Positions 9,612-18,187 of a DNA stretch of 64,000 bases are shown in pieces (the first letter of the stretch is position 1; each line of letters opens with the position of its first letter). A program made the position numbers and the translations under genes. The stretch is from Peptostreptococcus russellii. Its GTDB lineage: Bacteria; Bacillota; Clostridia; Peptostreptococcales; Peptostreptococcaceae. The notes beneath the pieces are model-generated. The model searched no databases, was not told where the DNA came from, and saw only the letters and a list, made by a program, of their open reading frames with translations. The stretch is from the NCBI RefSeq assembly GCF_003012055.1, contig NZ_JYGE01000003.1:496001-560000 (forward strand), read 5' to 3'.

Positions 9612-10967
9612 TTGAAGATTAGATATAAAGTTTGTATGCTTTTTTCTTGCTTATTTTTGTCTGCTTTTTTGACAGGATGTAAGACAGAATCTATGAAATC
9701 ACCAGAAAAGCTCTTGGAAAAACCAATCACAAATGAGTTTAACTATAAAATATATAATGAAATAAGAAAATTAACTCCTATAGACACTACATTTGTTCTT
9801 CCTAAAAATGCTATTGATGTTGGCAGAATTAATAAAGTTGATTTAAATTCAAATGGCAATAAGGAAATTGTTGCTTTTAAAAAAAGAACTAATGAAAACC
9901 AAGGCCTAAACAGTATATATATGTATATATTTGAAAGTCAGGGTGATTCAATTGTAGATGACTCTGAGAAAATGGTTAGAATCTCTGGAGATACTATAAA
10001 ATATGCTAACTTCATAGATTTAAATAATGATGGGAAGAAAGAAATTGTCTTACATATATCCAACAGAGGATTTGAAAATGTATATATCTATGAATATAGC
10101 AATAATGTAGTAAAGAAAAAAGCAGAATATAATACTTCTAAGTATTCTATAAGGCTAAACTTCTTTGACTATAATGACGATGGTAAAAAAGAATGCTTGG
10201 CTGTACTTCAAGATTTAACAAGCTATGATGTTATATTCTCAAAAATGGATGTTATTGATGGAGATATTATATTTAATAAGTTTGAAACCTCTAAAAATAT
10301 AGACAGTCTAGATAAGGTGGATATTGTAAATGGAAAAGTTGCAAAAGATTTAAATGGAAGTATTTTTATGTATCAAAGTTTTAATGGTTCTGTAATATCA
10401 CAAGTTTTGATATATAAAAACGGTAAATTCATTAAAACCTTAAATGAAGAAAATCCTAAGTTGAAAAATCCTTTCTTTATGAGACCACAGGATATTGATG
10501 GAGATGGTGTTTTAGAAATACCTAAGATTGAGTTTAAGTTCTCTAACAATACACCTAAAGAGTCTAATGTTGTAACCTGGTATAAATGGAATGGTGATCA
10601 AAGTGAGAATAGTCGCCTAGATATTTCAAAGCAGATTTTTTATTGCTATGATTATAATTTTAAGGTAGAGGGGCCATCGAACTTAAATAATAAATTCTTT
10701 ATACAACAAAAATATCGTCAGGATAATAGTGTATTTGAATTTTCATATAAAAATTCAAATAAAAAGCTAGAAAAACTATTTAACATTACAGTTATTGTTA
10801 AGAACGGAGAAGACTTAGATAAAAAGAAATCAGAACAAGAGAATAATATACTCTATGAAGATGAACAATATATTTATTTGTATAATCCTACAAATAGTAA
10901 ATACTTGGATAAATATAAAATCGATTTTAACACTGTAAAAAAACATTTTGAAATTATAAATAGGTAG
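9612..10967 (+). CDS. Lipoprotein with VCBS/FG-GAP-like calcium-binding repeats
   Basis: A 451-residue exported lipoprotein: a hydrophobic signal, then lipobox LTGC. The body carries repeated D-x-(N/D)-x-(N/D)-G-x2-E motifs (DLNSNGNKEIV, DLNNDGKKEIV, DYNDDGKKEC, DIDGDGVLEIP), the calcium-loop pattern of VCBS/FG-GAP beta-propeller blades. It starts at a TTG, 8 bases after AAAGGAGG, with no competing ATG. It is 21 bases downstream of the methyltransferase and 9 bases upstream of a response regulator, so it is probably the extracellular component of the two-component cluster. The ligand is unknown. Confidence 0.75.
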   Translation: MKIRYKVCMLFSCLFLSAFLTGCKTESMKSPEKLLEKPITNEFNYKIYNEIRKLTPIDTTFVLPKNAIDVGRINKVDLNSNGNKEIVAFKKRTNENQGLNSIYMYIFESQGDSIVDDSEKMVRISGDTIKYANFIDLNNDGKKEIVLHISNRGFENVYIYEYSNNVVKKKAEYNTSKYSIRLNFFDYNDDGKKECLAVLQDLTSYDVIFSKMDVIDGDIIFNKFETSKNIDSLDKVDIVNGKVAKDLNGSIFMYQSFNGSVISQVLIYKNGKFIKTLNEENPKLKNPFFMRPQDIDGDGVLEIPKIEFKFSNNTPKESNVVTWYKWNGDQSENSRLDISKQIFYCYDYNFKVEGPSNLNNKFFIQQKYRQDNSVFEFSYKNSNKKLEKLFNITVIVKNGEDLDKKKSEQENNILYEDEQYIYLYNPTNSKYLDKYKIDFNTVKKHFEIINR

Positions 10968-10976
10968 GGAGGAAAT

Positions 10977-11672
10977 ATGGAAAAGATTTTGATTTTAGAA
11001 GATGAAATTGGCATTAGAAGCTTTGTTAGCATCAATCTAAAAAGAGAAGGATATGAAGTAATTGAAGCTGGTACTGGAGCAGAAGCTATAGAAAAACTTG
11101 ACTCAGAAAAAAACATTTCAGTAGCTCTTTTAGATATCATGCTGCCAGATATGAGTGGTATTGATGTTTGTAAATATGTGAGAGAAAATCACGATAATAT
11201 TGGTGTTATTATGCTTACAGCCAAGTCTCAGGAAGAGGACAAAATAGAAGGTCTTGTATCTGGAGCAGATGACTATATTATTAAACCTTTTAGCATTAAG
11301 GAGCTTCTTGCAAGAGTGGCAGCCCTTATAAGAAGAGTAAAGAAAAATAATGATTCAAAGAAAAATAATTTGATAGATTCACCACCATTTTTATTGGATC
11401 AAAATAAAAGAAAATTATTTAAAAATGGAGATGAAGTAGACCTAACTCCTACTGAATTCTCAATAGTAAAATACCTTATGCTCAATGACAATCAAAGCTT
11501 GAGTAGAGAGCAGATATTGGATGAAGTATGGGGATCTGTCGTTTTATATGACTATAAAATAGTTGACGTAAATATAAGAAGAATAAGAAATAAAATTGAA
11601 GACGATCCTTCTAAGCCTAAATATATTCAAACAATTTGGGGCTATGGATATTCATTTAGGAGAGGGGAATAA
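10977..11672 (+). CDS. OmpR/PhoB-family response regulator
   Basis: A 231-residue regulator. The receiver domain (1-115) has the acidic pocket (Glu8, Asp9), phospho-acceptor Asp53 in LLDIMLPDMSG and the conserved lysine in YIIKPFS. The C-terminal winged helix (about 130-229) has the OmpR-type DNA-binding pattern (LTPTEFSIVKYL, VDVNIRRIRNKIE, IWGYGYSF). SD AGGGAGG precedes the ATG. Its stop overlaps the start of the histidine kinase by one base (TAATG), showing translational coupling. Likely targets include its own operon, which carries a MATE exporter and a DUF368 protein; that is inference. Confidence 0.93.
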   Translation: MEKILILEDEIGIRSFVSINLKREGYEVIEAGTGAEAIEKLDSEKNISVALLDIMLPDMSGIDVCKYVRENHDNIGVIMLTAKSQEEDKIEGLVSGADDYIIKPFSIKELLARVAALIRRVKKNNDSKKNNLIDSPPFLLDQNKRKLFKNGDEVDLTPTEFSIVKYLMLNDNQSLSREQILDEVWGSVVLYDYKIVDVNIRRIRNKIEDDPSKPKYIQTIWGYGYSFRRGE

Positions 11673-13099
11673 TGGTTTTACATTTTGGTGGATTAAGAAA
11701 AAAAGTTTTAAAAAATTTCATCATTGTTATACTATTAGTAGTTTTATCCTTTGAGGTAATATTAATATTATTTGCAACTAGACATTACTATACATCAGTC
11801 AAACAGGCTCTTATGTCACAGGTTGCGTATACAAATGCTGTGTACAACTCAACTTCTTCCGACAAAGTAAACTTTTTAGATAAGGCAGAAGCTGTATTTG
11901 AAAATCAAGGCTACTCTCAAAACAATAAAATAGCAATAAATGTTATAGATAAAGAAGGAAACATTCTTATTGAACAATATGGATTTAAAAGCAATAATAA
12001 ATGTCAATATGTAGATGTGAAGATGGCCATTAGAAATTCTAATAATATCGTTCCCTATACCTATACTGAAAAAGATACAAACGAAAAAGTAATGAGTGTA
12101 TCTGTTCCAATAAAGGTAAATGGCATAGTTGAGGGCGTTATAAGGTACAGTATATCTATGAAGTATATAGATAAAGAAATAATAAAAATAGTAGCATATC
12201 TATTTCTATTAGGTGTATTAATATTGATGTTTAGTGTTGGTCTTAGTTTGAAATTTGCAGATAGTTTAATAGAACCTCTCAGTGAGTTAAAGATTTTTTC
12301 AAATATGCTTGCAAAGGGAAATTACAATATCAAAATGAATAAAGAAAGAATATCAGATGATGAAATAGGCGAACTTGCTAGAACATTTGAAAATATGGCT
12401 CAGGAAATTCAAAAGAGTGAAAAATTAAAAGATGAATTTATTTCATCAATATCTCATGAACTTAGAACTCCGCTTACATCAATAAACGGTTGGAGTGAGA
12501 CATTACAACTTGATAATATATCTAAAGAAGAGCTTAGTATGGGACTAAATATTATACAAGATGAAGCTCAAAGACTTATAAAACTAGTAGAGGAGCTTCT
12601 TGATTTTTCTAGATTATCCTCTGACAGAATAAAACTAAATGTAGAGGAAGTAAATATAGAGACTTTAGTTGTTAGCGTAGTTAATCAATTGAGGTCAATG
12701 GCGGTTGAGAAAAATATCAGGCTCACATTTGAATTTGTAAATCAGAATATGAAAAATATATATGCAGATAAAAATAGATTACGTCAAGTCTTAATTAATT
12801 TGCTACAAAATTCTATTAAATTCACACCTAATGATGGAAATATATTTGTAGGTGTAAATCAATTTGATCATACAACTGAAGTAGTAGTTAGAGATAATGG
12901 TATCGGAATCTCAGAACAAAATCTTTCCAAGGTCTCTAGCAAATTCTTCCAAGAAGACTTTCACAAGTCAGGAAGTGGCCTAGGTCTTGCCATCAGTGAT
13001 GAAATTATTAAGCTTCATGGAGGTAAAATGGTCATAAGAAGCAAGAAGGATGAAGGAACAGAAATTACATTTAATGTACAAAATGACAGTAGAAAATAG
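11672..13099 (+). CDS. Membrane sensor histidine kinase
   Basis: A 475-residue kinase. Transmembrane helices at about 13-35 and 170-190 flank a 130-residue extracellular sensor domain of PAS-like (sCACHE) appearance. A HAMP linker follows (EPLSELKIFSNMLAKGNY), then HisKA with His262 in SISHELRTPLTSI, then HATPase_c with N box (NLLQNSIKFTPNDG), G1 (DNGIGIS) and G2 (GSGLGLAIS). It is coupled to the preceding regulator. The calcium-type lipoprotein encoded just upstream may sit in the same sensory complex; that is inference. Confidence 0.93.
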   Translation: MVLHFGGLRKKVLKNFIIVILLVVLSFEVILILFATRHYYTSVKQALMSQVAYTNAVYNSTSSDKVNFLDKAEAVFENQGYSQNNKIAINVIDKEGNILIEQYGFKSNNKCQYVDVKMAIRNSNNIVPYTYTEKDTNEKVMSVSVPIKVNGIVEGVIRYSISMKYIDKEIIKIVAYLFLLGVLILMFSVGLSLKFADSLIEPLSELKIFSNMLAKGNYNIKMNKERISDDEIGELARTFENMAQEIQKSEKLKDEFISSISHELRTPLTSINGWSETLQLDNISKEELSMGLNIIQDEAQRLIKLVEELLDFSRLSSDRIKLNVEEVNIETLVVSVVNQLRSMAVEKNIRLTFEFVNQNMKNIYADKNRLRQVLINLLQNSIKFTPNDGNIFVGVNQFDHTTEVVVRDNGIGISEQNLSKVSSKFFQEDFHKSGSGLGLAISDEIIKLHGGKMVIRSKKDEGTEITFNVQNDSRK

Positions 13100-13121
13100 A
13101 ATATAACTAGCGGAGGTAACT

Positions 13122-14459
13122 TTGAAAAAAGATCTAGGAAATGATAGTATTTCCAAATTATTATTACAGCTAAGCTTACCTGCAATATTGGGTATGCTTA
13201 TAGCAGCTATCTACAATATAGTGGATAGAATTTTTATAGGTAGAGTTAATCCTCTTGGACTAACTGCTATAGGGATAACAATGCCATTTCAGGTTATACA
13301 AATGGCATTTGTTCTTCTTATAGGAGTTGGTGGATCAACCTTAGTATCAATTAAATACGGAGAGGGAGATATAGATTCTGCAGAGGAGATTTTATTTAAT
13401 TCTCTTATATACATTATAATCTCTGAATTAATACTTACAGCTTTGTGTATATTGTTTATGGAGCCTATTTTTAAAGTTTTAGGTGTTTCGGATTCAGTAT
13501 ATCCATTGGCAAGAGATTATATAATTATAATATTATTGGGCGGTGTTCCAGGTTTAACTGGCTACTGTTTAAATAATATGGTAAGAAGTTTAGGGTTTTC
13601 TAAGCAATCTATGTTTATTGTGTTGATTAGTTCAATTGTAAACATTGTATTGGATGCTCTATTTATATTTGCTTTTGGATGGGGTGTTAAAGGTGCTGCA
13701 GTTGCAACAGTTATATCTCAGTCTCTAGTAACAGTAGCTGTTCTTCACTTTTTTATAAAAAATAGAGAAGTTCCTATTAAACTAAGATTCAAACATAATA
13801 AATATAGTTTTAACACAATAAAAGAAATAACATCAAATGGTTTACCAAATTTTTATATGCAGATTTTTGGAACTATTTTAGGAATTGTACTCAATAGATT
13901 TATAATAAAATATGGTGGAGATTATCATCTTGCATCGATAACCATAATTACATCTATAATGATGTTTTTCACTATGGTAATCTATGGTATAAGTCAAGGA
14001 GCACAACCTATTATAGGATATAACTATGGTGCAAAAAAAATTCATAGAAGCATTTTAGCTGTTAAGATTACTACTGGAGTAATTATTGCTATATCTATTG
14101 CATCTTTAGTATTTTTAGAATTGTTTCCAACAGTTTTCGTTCAACTGTTTACAAATGAACAAAGCTTGCTTGAAATAACAAACCATAACATTAGAATCTA
14201 CATACTTGGCCTGCCTTTTATAGGAATACATTCTATAACTACAACATATTTTCAATCAATAAGAAAACCTAGAACATCATCAGTATTATATATACTTAAA
14301 TATGGGGCAGTCTTAATACCTTTATTGTATATAATTCCTAGGTTTGTAGGCATAGATGGTGTTTACATTTCAAATGCACTAAGTGATTCTATTGCTGGAA
14401 TTGTAGCATTAATATTTCTAGTAAAAGACATTAAAAGAATGTCAAAAAAGGAGGTGTAG
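13122..14459 (+). CDS. MATE-family efflux transporter
   Basis: A 445-residue polytopic membrane protein with 12 hydrophobic segments in two homologous halves, beginning SKLLLQLSLPAILGMLIAAI, which is typical of NorM/MepA-type MATE proteins. These are cation-coupled exporters of drugs or metabolites. The start is a TTG at 13122 with SD CGGAGG 7 bases upstream; no better start is nearby. It lies 22 bases downstream of the kinase gene and its last codons supply the SD (AAGGAGGTG) of the DUF368 gene. The order regulator, kinase, exporter, DUF368 suggests an envelope-stress or cationic-compound response. The substrate is not predictable. Confidence 0.88.
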   Translation: MKKDLGNDSISKLLLQLSLPAILGMLIAAIYNIVDRIFIGRVNPLGLTAIGITMPFQVIQMAFVLLIGVGGSTLVSIKYGEGDIDSAEEILFNSLIYIIISELILTALCILFMEPIFKVLGVSDSVYPLARDYIIIILLGGVPGLTGYCLNNMVRSLGFSKQSMFIVLISSIVNIVLDALFIFAFGWGVKGAAVATVISQSLVTVAVLHFFIKNREVPIKLRFKHNKYSFNTIKEITSNGLPNFYMQIFGTILGIVLNRFIIKYGGDYHLASITIITSIMMFFTMVIYGISQGAQPIIGYNYGAKKIHRSILAVKITTGVIIAISIASLVFLELFPTVFVQLFTNEQSLLEITNHNIRIYILGLPFIGIHSITTTYFQSIRKPRTSSVLYILKYGAVLIPLLYIIPRFVGIDGVYISNALSDSIAGIVALIFLVKDIKRMSKKEV

Positions 14460-14462
14460 TCC

Positions 14463-15344
14463 TTGTTTGCAAATGTTTTTAATGGTTTTTGTATGGCTTT
14501 AGCAGACAGCGTCCCGGGTGTATCTGGAGGAACAATAGCATTTATACTTGGTTTTTATGAAGATTTTTTAGAATCTATAAATAACATAACAAGTGGAAAT
14601 AAGAAAGAACTCAAAGAATCTATTATTTTTTTAGTAAAACTTTTTATAGGCTGGCTCATAGGTATGACACTGTCAGTATTATTCCTTTCTAGTATGTTTG
14701 AGAAAAATATATACTTTCTCAGCTCTCTATTTATGGGATTAACAACAGCATCTATAGTTTATATTATAAAAAGTGAATTTAAAATTATTGACAGAAAAAA
14801 TAAATATCTGATTTTTTCTATTATGGGTATTATTATTGTTGTCTTAATCCCTGCATTAAGAGGAAAGCTAATGCCAAGTGGGAATATGGATTTTTCAAAT
14901 CTCAACTTCCCAGAATATATTTACATATTCTTTACTGGCATGATAGCTGTTTCAGCTATGGTACTTCCTGGTATTTCCGGATCGACACTTTTACTAATTT
15001 TGGGAGTATATATTCCTGTTATAAATGCATTAAATAGTGTCCTTAGACTTGACTTTAGTGCGCTTTCAGGCTTATTAATTTTTGGATTTGGGATTTTATG
15101 TGGTTTTATAGTATCAGTTAGAATTATAAGGCATGCATTTAGAAAGCATCGATCTAAAATGATTTATCTCATAGTTGGTCTTACAATAGGCTCTTTGTTT
15201 GCAATTATTCAAGGCCCTACAACACTACTTATCCCAAAAGAAAGTGTTAGTATATCAACTTTCAATCCACTTGGTTTTATATGTGGAGTAGCTCTATTAT
15301 TGACACTGGAATTATTTAAAAACTATTCAAGAAAAAATAAATAA
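14463..15344 (+). CDS. popT: DUF368 protein, probable undecaprenyl-phosphate translocase (PopT family)
   Basis: A 293-residue membrane protein with about eight helices and the two family motifs in repeated halves: ADSVPGVSGGTIAFILGFY near residue 12 and VLPGISGSTLLLILGVY near residue 167. DUF368 (PopT) proteins were recently shown to return undecaprenyl phosphate from the outer to the inner face of the membrane, recycling the carrier for wall synthesis. The start is TTG 14463, three bases after the MATE stop, with its SD inside the MATE gene, so the two are coupled. Its place in a two-component operon suggests that carrier recycling is induced under envelope stress; that part is inference. 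Confidence 0.8.
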   Translation: MFANVFNGFCMALADSVPGVSGGTIAFILGFYEDFLESINNITSGNKKELKESIIFLVKLFIGWLIGMTLSVLFLSSMFEKNIYFLSSLFMGLTTASIVYIIKSEFKIIDRKNKYLIFSIMGIIIVVLIPALRGKLMPSGNMDFSNLNFPEYIYIFFTGMIAVSAMVLPGISGSTLLLILGVYIPVINALNSVLRLDFSALSGLLIFGFGILCGFIVSVRIIRHAFRKHRSKMIYLIVGLTIGSLFAIIQGPTTLLIPKESVSISTFNPLGFICGVALLLTLELFKNYSRKNK

Positions 15345-15474
15345 ATATAATTCCGATATACAATTTAAATTATTTAAAAATTTCATAATTAAAGATTTAA
15401 TCAGTTGTTAACCATTTCTGTAAAATCAGATATATAATATTTTATAATAGTAGAAATATATAAAGTATTTAATT

Positions 15475-15541
15475 AAAAGTACTAATTTTAGCAAAAACTC
15501 CTATAATCATAGGTATTTTGGATGAAATTAGTACTTTTTTA
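15475..15541 (+). terminator. Large bipartite hairpin terminator after the DUF368 gene
   Basis: AAAAGTACTAATTT (15475-15488) pairs with AAATTAGTACTTTT (15525-15538) around an inner hairpin CCTAT/ATAGG, followed by a T-run. It ends the lipoprotein-to-DUF368 operon. The remaining 15345-15474 is featureless AT-rich DNA. Confidence 0.65.
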
Positions 15542-15657
15542 ATTTTATTTTTTTAGTATAAAAAACATTTTTTATTAATGTATATAATGTGTTTATATTA
15601 AAAAGTTTATGAAATCGTTAACTTTTATTTCTAGTAGCATATTTTTTTTAATTATGA

Positions 15658-15663
15658 TATAAT
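15658..15663 (+). promoter_or_regulatory. -10 box of the OPT transporter gene
   Basis: TATAAT 35 bases before the OPT start, following a T-rich stretch; the -35 (TAGCAT at 15635-15640) is weak. Confidence 0.45.
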
Positions 15664-15697
15664 ATAAACGATTTAATATAAAAGGAGGTTCATTATA

Positions 15698-17626
15698 ATG
15701 AGCGATAATATCAAAAAGTTACCAAAGGAAGCTTATGGTGGTGTTGCAGGTAAGGACTATGTTCCTTATATAACTGACAAAACCAAGACTGGTGCAAACC
15801 CAGCGGTTATTATCATAGGTATTATTTTGGCAGTAGTATTCGCAGCTTCAACAGCATACTCTGGTATGAAGGCTGGTTTGACGGTTGCAGCAGGTATACC
15901 TGGATCAATAATTGGTTCAGCACTTGTAGCAGCTTTTGCAAACAAAAAAGGTATTTTAGGAAAGAACTTAGTACAGGGAATGGCCAGCGGTGGAGAATCA
16001 GTAGCTAGTGGTATGATATTTGTACTTCCTGCTGTCTTTCTAATCGGGGCAAAGGTAACATTTTTAGAAGGTCTGCTTGTTGGTGTAGGTGGTGTTTTAT
16101 TCGGTATAGGAGTAGCATCTCTTGTCCATAATTACCTAATAATACAAGAACACGGAGAACTTATGTATCCAGAAGCAATGGCTATTTCTGAGACTCTAGT
16201 TGCATCTACAAATGGTGGAGACTCTATGAAGTACATGATAAAGGGATTTGGTATCGGCGGTCTTTTAACTGTAGTTACTGGATCATTCCTAAATGTAGCA
16301 AACAGTGTTTTCAGTATTGTAGGTAATAAATTCTATAAGTTTAAATTTGAAGTTGATGCAAATCCACTTTTACTAGGTATAGGATTTATAGTTGGTTTAG
16401 AGGTTGCTTTGACAATGTTTGCTGGATCTTTACTTGCAAACTTTGGTATTATGCCTCTTATCGGTTACTTTGCTGATATGGCAGGACAGGGTTCTACAGT
16501 ATGGAATGATGCATCAATGACAATTGCACAGATGGATGTAAATGCTATATCAGGTAACTATGTAAAATACATAGGTGCTGGAATGATGCTTTGTGGAGGT
16601 ATTATAGGAGCTATAAAGCTTATACCTACTATTGTTTCTTCAATAAAGGAAACTATGAACGCTAAAAAGTCAGGCTCTGGAGAAAAGGGATTAATACAGA
16701 CTATAATCTTATTAGGTGGAATAATCATCGCAGTTGTTGCTGCCTTCCTTATATCTAATGGTCCTGTAATGGCTATTGTAGGGATATTAATTTCTATGAT
16801 ACTAGCTGCACTATTTGTTATAGTTGCTGGCCGTCTAACAGGTACTATAGGTACTTCAAATCTACCAGTATCAGGTATGACAATTGCAGCCTTAGTTATA
16901 GCTACTTTGGTATTTGTAATCATGAAGTGGACTACTAATGCAGATAATAGAAGTCTTTTATTATTCTCTACATTCATAGTTGTCGCTATTGCAATGGCTG
17001 GTGGATATGCTCAGTCGCAGAAGGTTACTTTCATAGTTGGTGGCAACAAGACAGAAATGCAAAAATCATTTACATTAGCAGGTATTGTTGGTGTAATTGT
17101 AGTTGTTGGTATGATGATTCTTTTATCAGATCAGCTAGCAATCACTGGAGATAATCCTCCATTTGCACTACCACAGGCAAACTTAATGTCTACACTTACT
17201 TCTGGTATTATGTCAGGTGAATTACCTTGGGTAATGGTTATAGTCGGTATAATTATTGCTCTAGTTATGTTCTTCCTAGATCTACCAATAATGACAGTTG
17301 CTATAGGTTTCTATTTACCAATAGCTACTACAACTATAATCTTAGTTGGTGCATTAATTCGTGTACTTGTTGAAAAGACATCTAAGTCAGACGAAGAAAA
17401 GGAAGCCAAGGTATCTAATGGTATAAGTTTATCATCTGGACTAGTAGCTGGTGGATCTATTATAGGTCTAGTAGGTATAATACTTCAGATTTCAGGCGTT
17501 ATAAAGAGCGCTGGACCATCAGGATTTGCAGCAGGTAATGGTATGGCTATTATCCTATTAGCATTACTGGTAATTCTTACACTAATACCAATAATGAATT
17601 CTAAGATTAAGAAAGAAAACGAATAA
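15698..17626 (+). CDS. OPT-family oligopeptide transporter
   Basis: A 642-residue membrane protein with about 15 hydrophobic segments. The N-terminus (GANPAVIIIGIILAVVFAAS, then STAYSGMKAGLTVAAGIPGS) matches the bacterial OPT/YSL family, proton-coupled importers of small peptides or metal-chelate compounds. Length is normal for the bacterial branch. SD AAAGGAGG precedes the ATG. Five bases after its stop begins a small PqqD-like gene that is probably co-translated. Peptide import fits an amino-acid-fermenting anaerobe; the actual substrate is unknown. Confidence 0.9.
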   Translation: MSDNIKKLPKEAYGGVAGKDYVPYITDKTKTGANPAVIIIGIILAVVFAASTAYSGMKAGLTVAAGIPGSIIGSALVAAFANKKGILGKNLVQGMASGGESVASGMIFVLPAVFLIGAKVTFLEGLLVGVGGVLFGIGVASLVHNYLIIQEHGELMYPEAMAISETLVASTNGGDSMKYMIKGFGIGGLLTVVTGSFLNVANSVFSIVGNKFYKFKFEVDANPLLLGIGFIVGLEVALTMFAGSLLANFGIMPLIGYFADMAGQGSTVWNDASMTIAQMDVNAISGNYVKYIGAGMMLCGGIIGAIKLIPTIVSSIKETMNAKKSGSGEKGLIQTIILLGGIIIAVVAAFLISNGPVMAIVGILISMILAALFVIVAGRLTGTIGTSNLPVSGMTIAALVIATLVFVIMKWTTNADNRSLLLFSTFIVVAIAMAGGYAQSQKVTFIVGGNKTEMQKSFTLAGIVGVIVVVGMMILLSDQLAITGDNPPFALPQANLMSTLTSGIMSGELPWVMVIVGIIIALVMFFLDLPIMTVAIGFYLPIATTTIILVGALIRVLVEKTSKSDEEKEAKVSNGISLSSGLVAGGSIIGLVGIILQISGVIKSAGPSGFAAGNGMAIILLALLVILTLIPIMNSKIKKENE

Positions 17627-17631
17627 TTGAA

Positions 17632-17970
17632 ATGAATACAAATGAAGAAGTTTTAAATATAGTATTCAGAAAAAATCCTAATGTAGATTTTGAAATTAGT
17701 TCAGAGGGTATCGTGACTATACTTGAAAAGCAGGACCATAAAATTCAGAGATTCTTCAGAAAGATAGGCTTTAAGATTCCTTTGTATAAGAAACTTGGTC
17801 TTGATAAATTTGGAAGCTTTGTTTTTATCAATGTTGATGGTAAAAATACTGTTGAAAAAATAGGGATACTTGTAGATGAAGAGTTTGGGGAAGAATCACA
17901 TCCACTTTATGAAAGACTCTTGCTATTTTTAAACTACATAGACGTTGAATGCAGTTATATTGAAAAATAA
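17632..17970 (+). CDS. PqqD-like (RRE-fold) small protein
   Basis: A 112-residue soluble protein. The central part (LGLDKFGSFVFINVDGKNT, then VEKIGILVDEEFGEE) follows the PqqD family pattern (LDxxGxxIWxLIDGxxTVxEI), and the C-terminal LLLFLNYI helix also fits. PqqD proteins are peptide-binding winged-helix domains that present a precursor peptide to a radical-SAM maturase. No maturase or precursor peptide is encoded nearby; its partner here is the OPT transporter 5 bases upstream. It may act as a regulatory or peptide-sensing subunit, which is inference. Start: the ATG is in frame without a competing start; its SD is weak, suggesting coupling to the transporter. Confidence 0.75.
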   Translation: MNTNEEVLNIVFRKNPNVDFEISSEGIVTILEKQDHKIQRFFRKIGFKIPLYKKLGLDKFGSFVFINVDGKNTVEKIGILVDEEFGEESHPLYERLLLFLNYIDVECSYIEK

Positions 17971-17979
17971 ATAATCATA

Positions 17980-18013
17980 AAATACCGAGGGATTTTGACC
18001 TCGGTATTTTTTA
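17980..18013 (+). terminator. Terminator of the OPT-PqqD operon
   Basis: AAATACCGAGG pairs with CCTCGGTATTT around an 8-base loop, followed by TTTTT. Confidence 0.9.
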
Positions 18014-18187
18014 TAAGTACTTGCAAAATATAGAACTTTAAATATATTTATTTTTTAATTAAATCTATTAAGCTTCTCTCAATATAGAAAAAATACTATA
18101 TTTATGATAATATATAATATGTATTTCTAAATTTAGAAGTATAAATATTATTTAAAGTTGCAATTACGAAAGAAGGAGATAAGCTAT

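Noticed and set aside
16558-16977. 139-codon minus-strand frame inside the OPT transporter gene
   Set aside because: Antisense to a hydrophobic coding region, with no SD.
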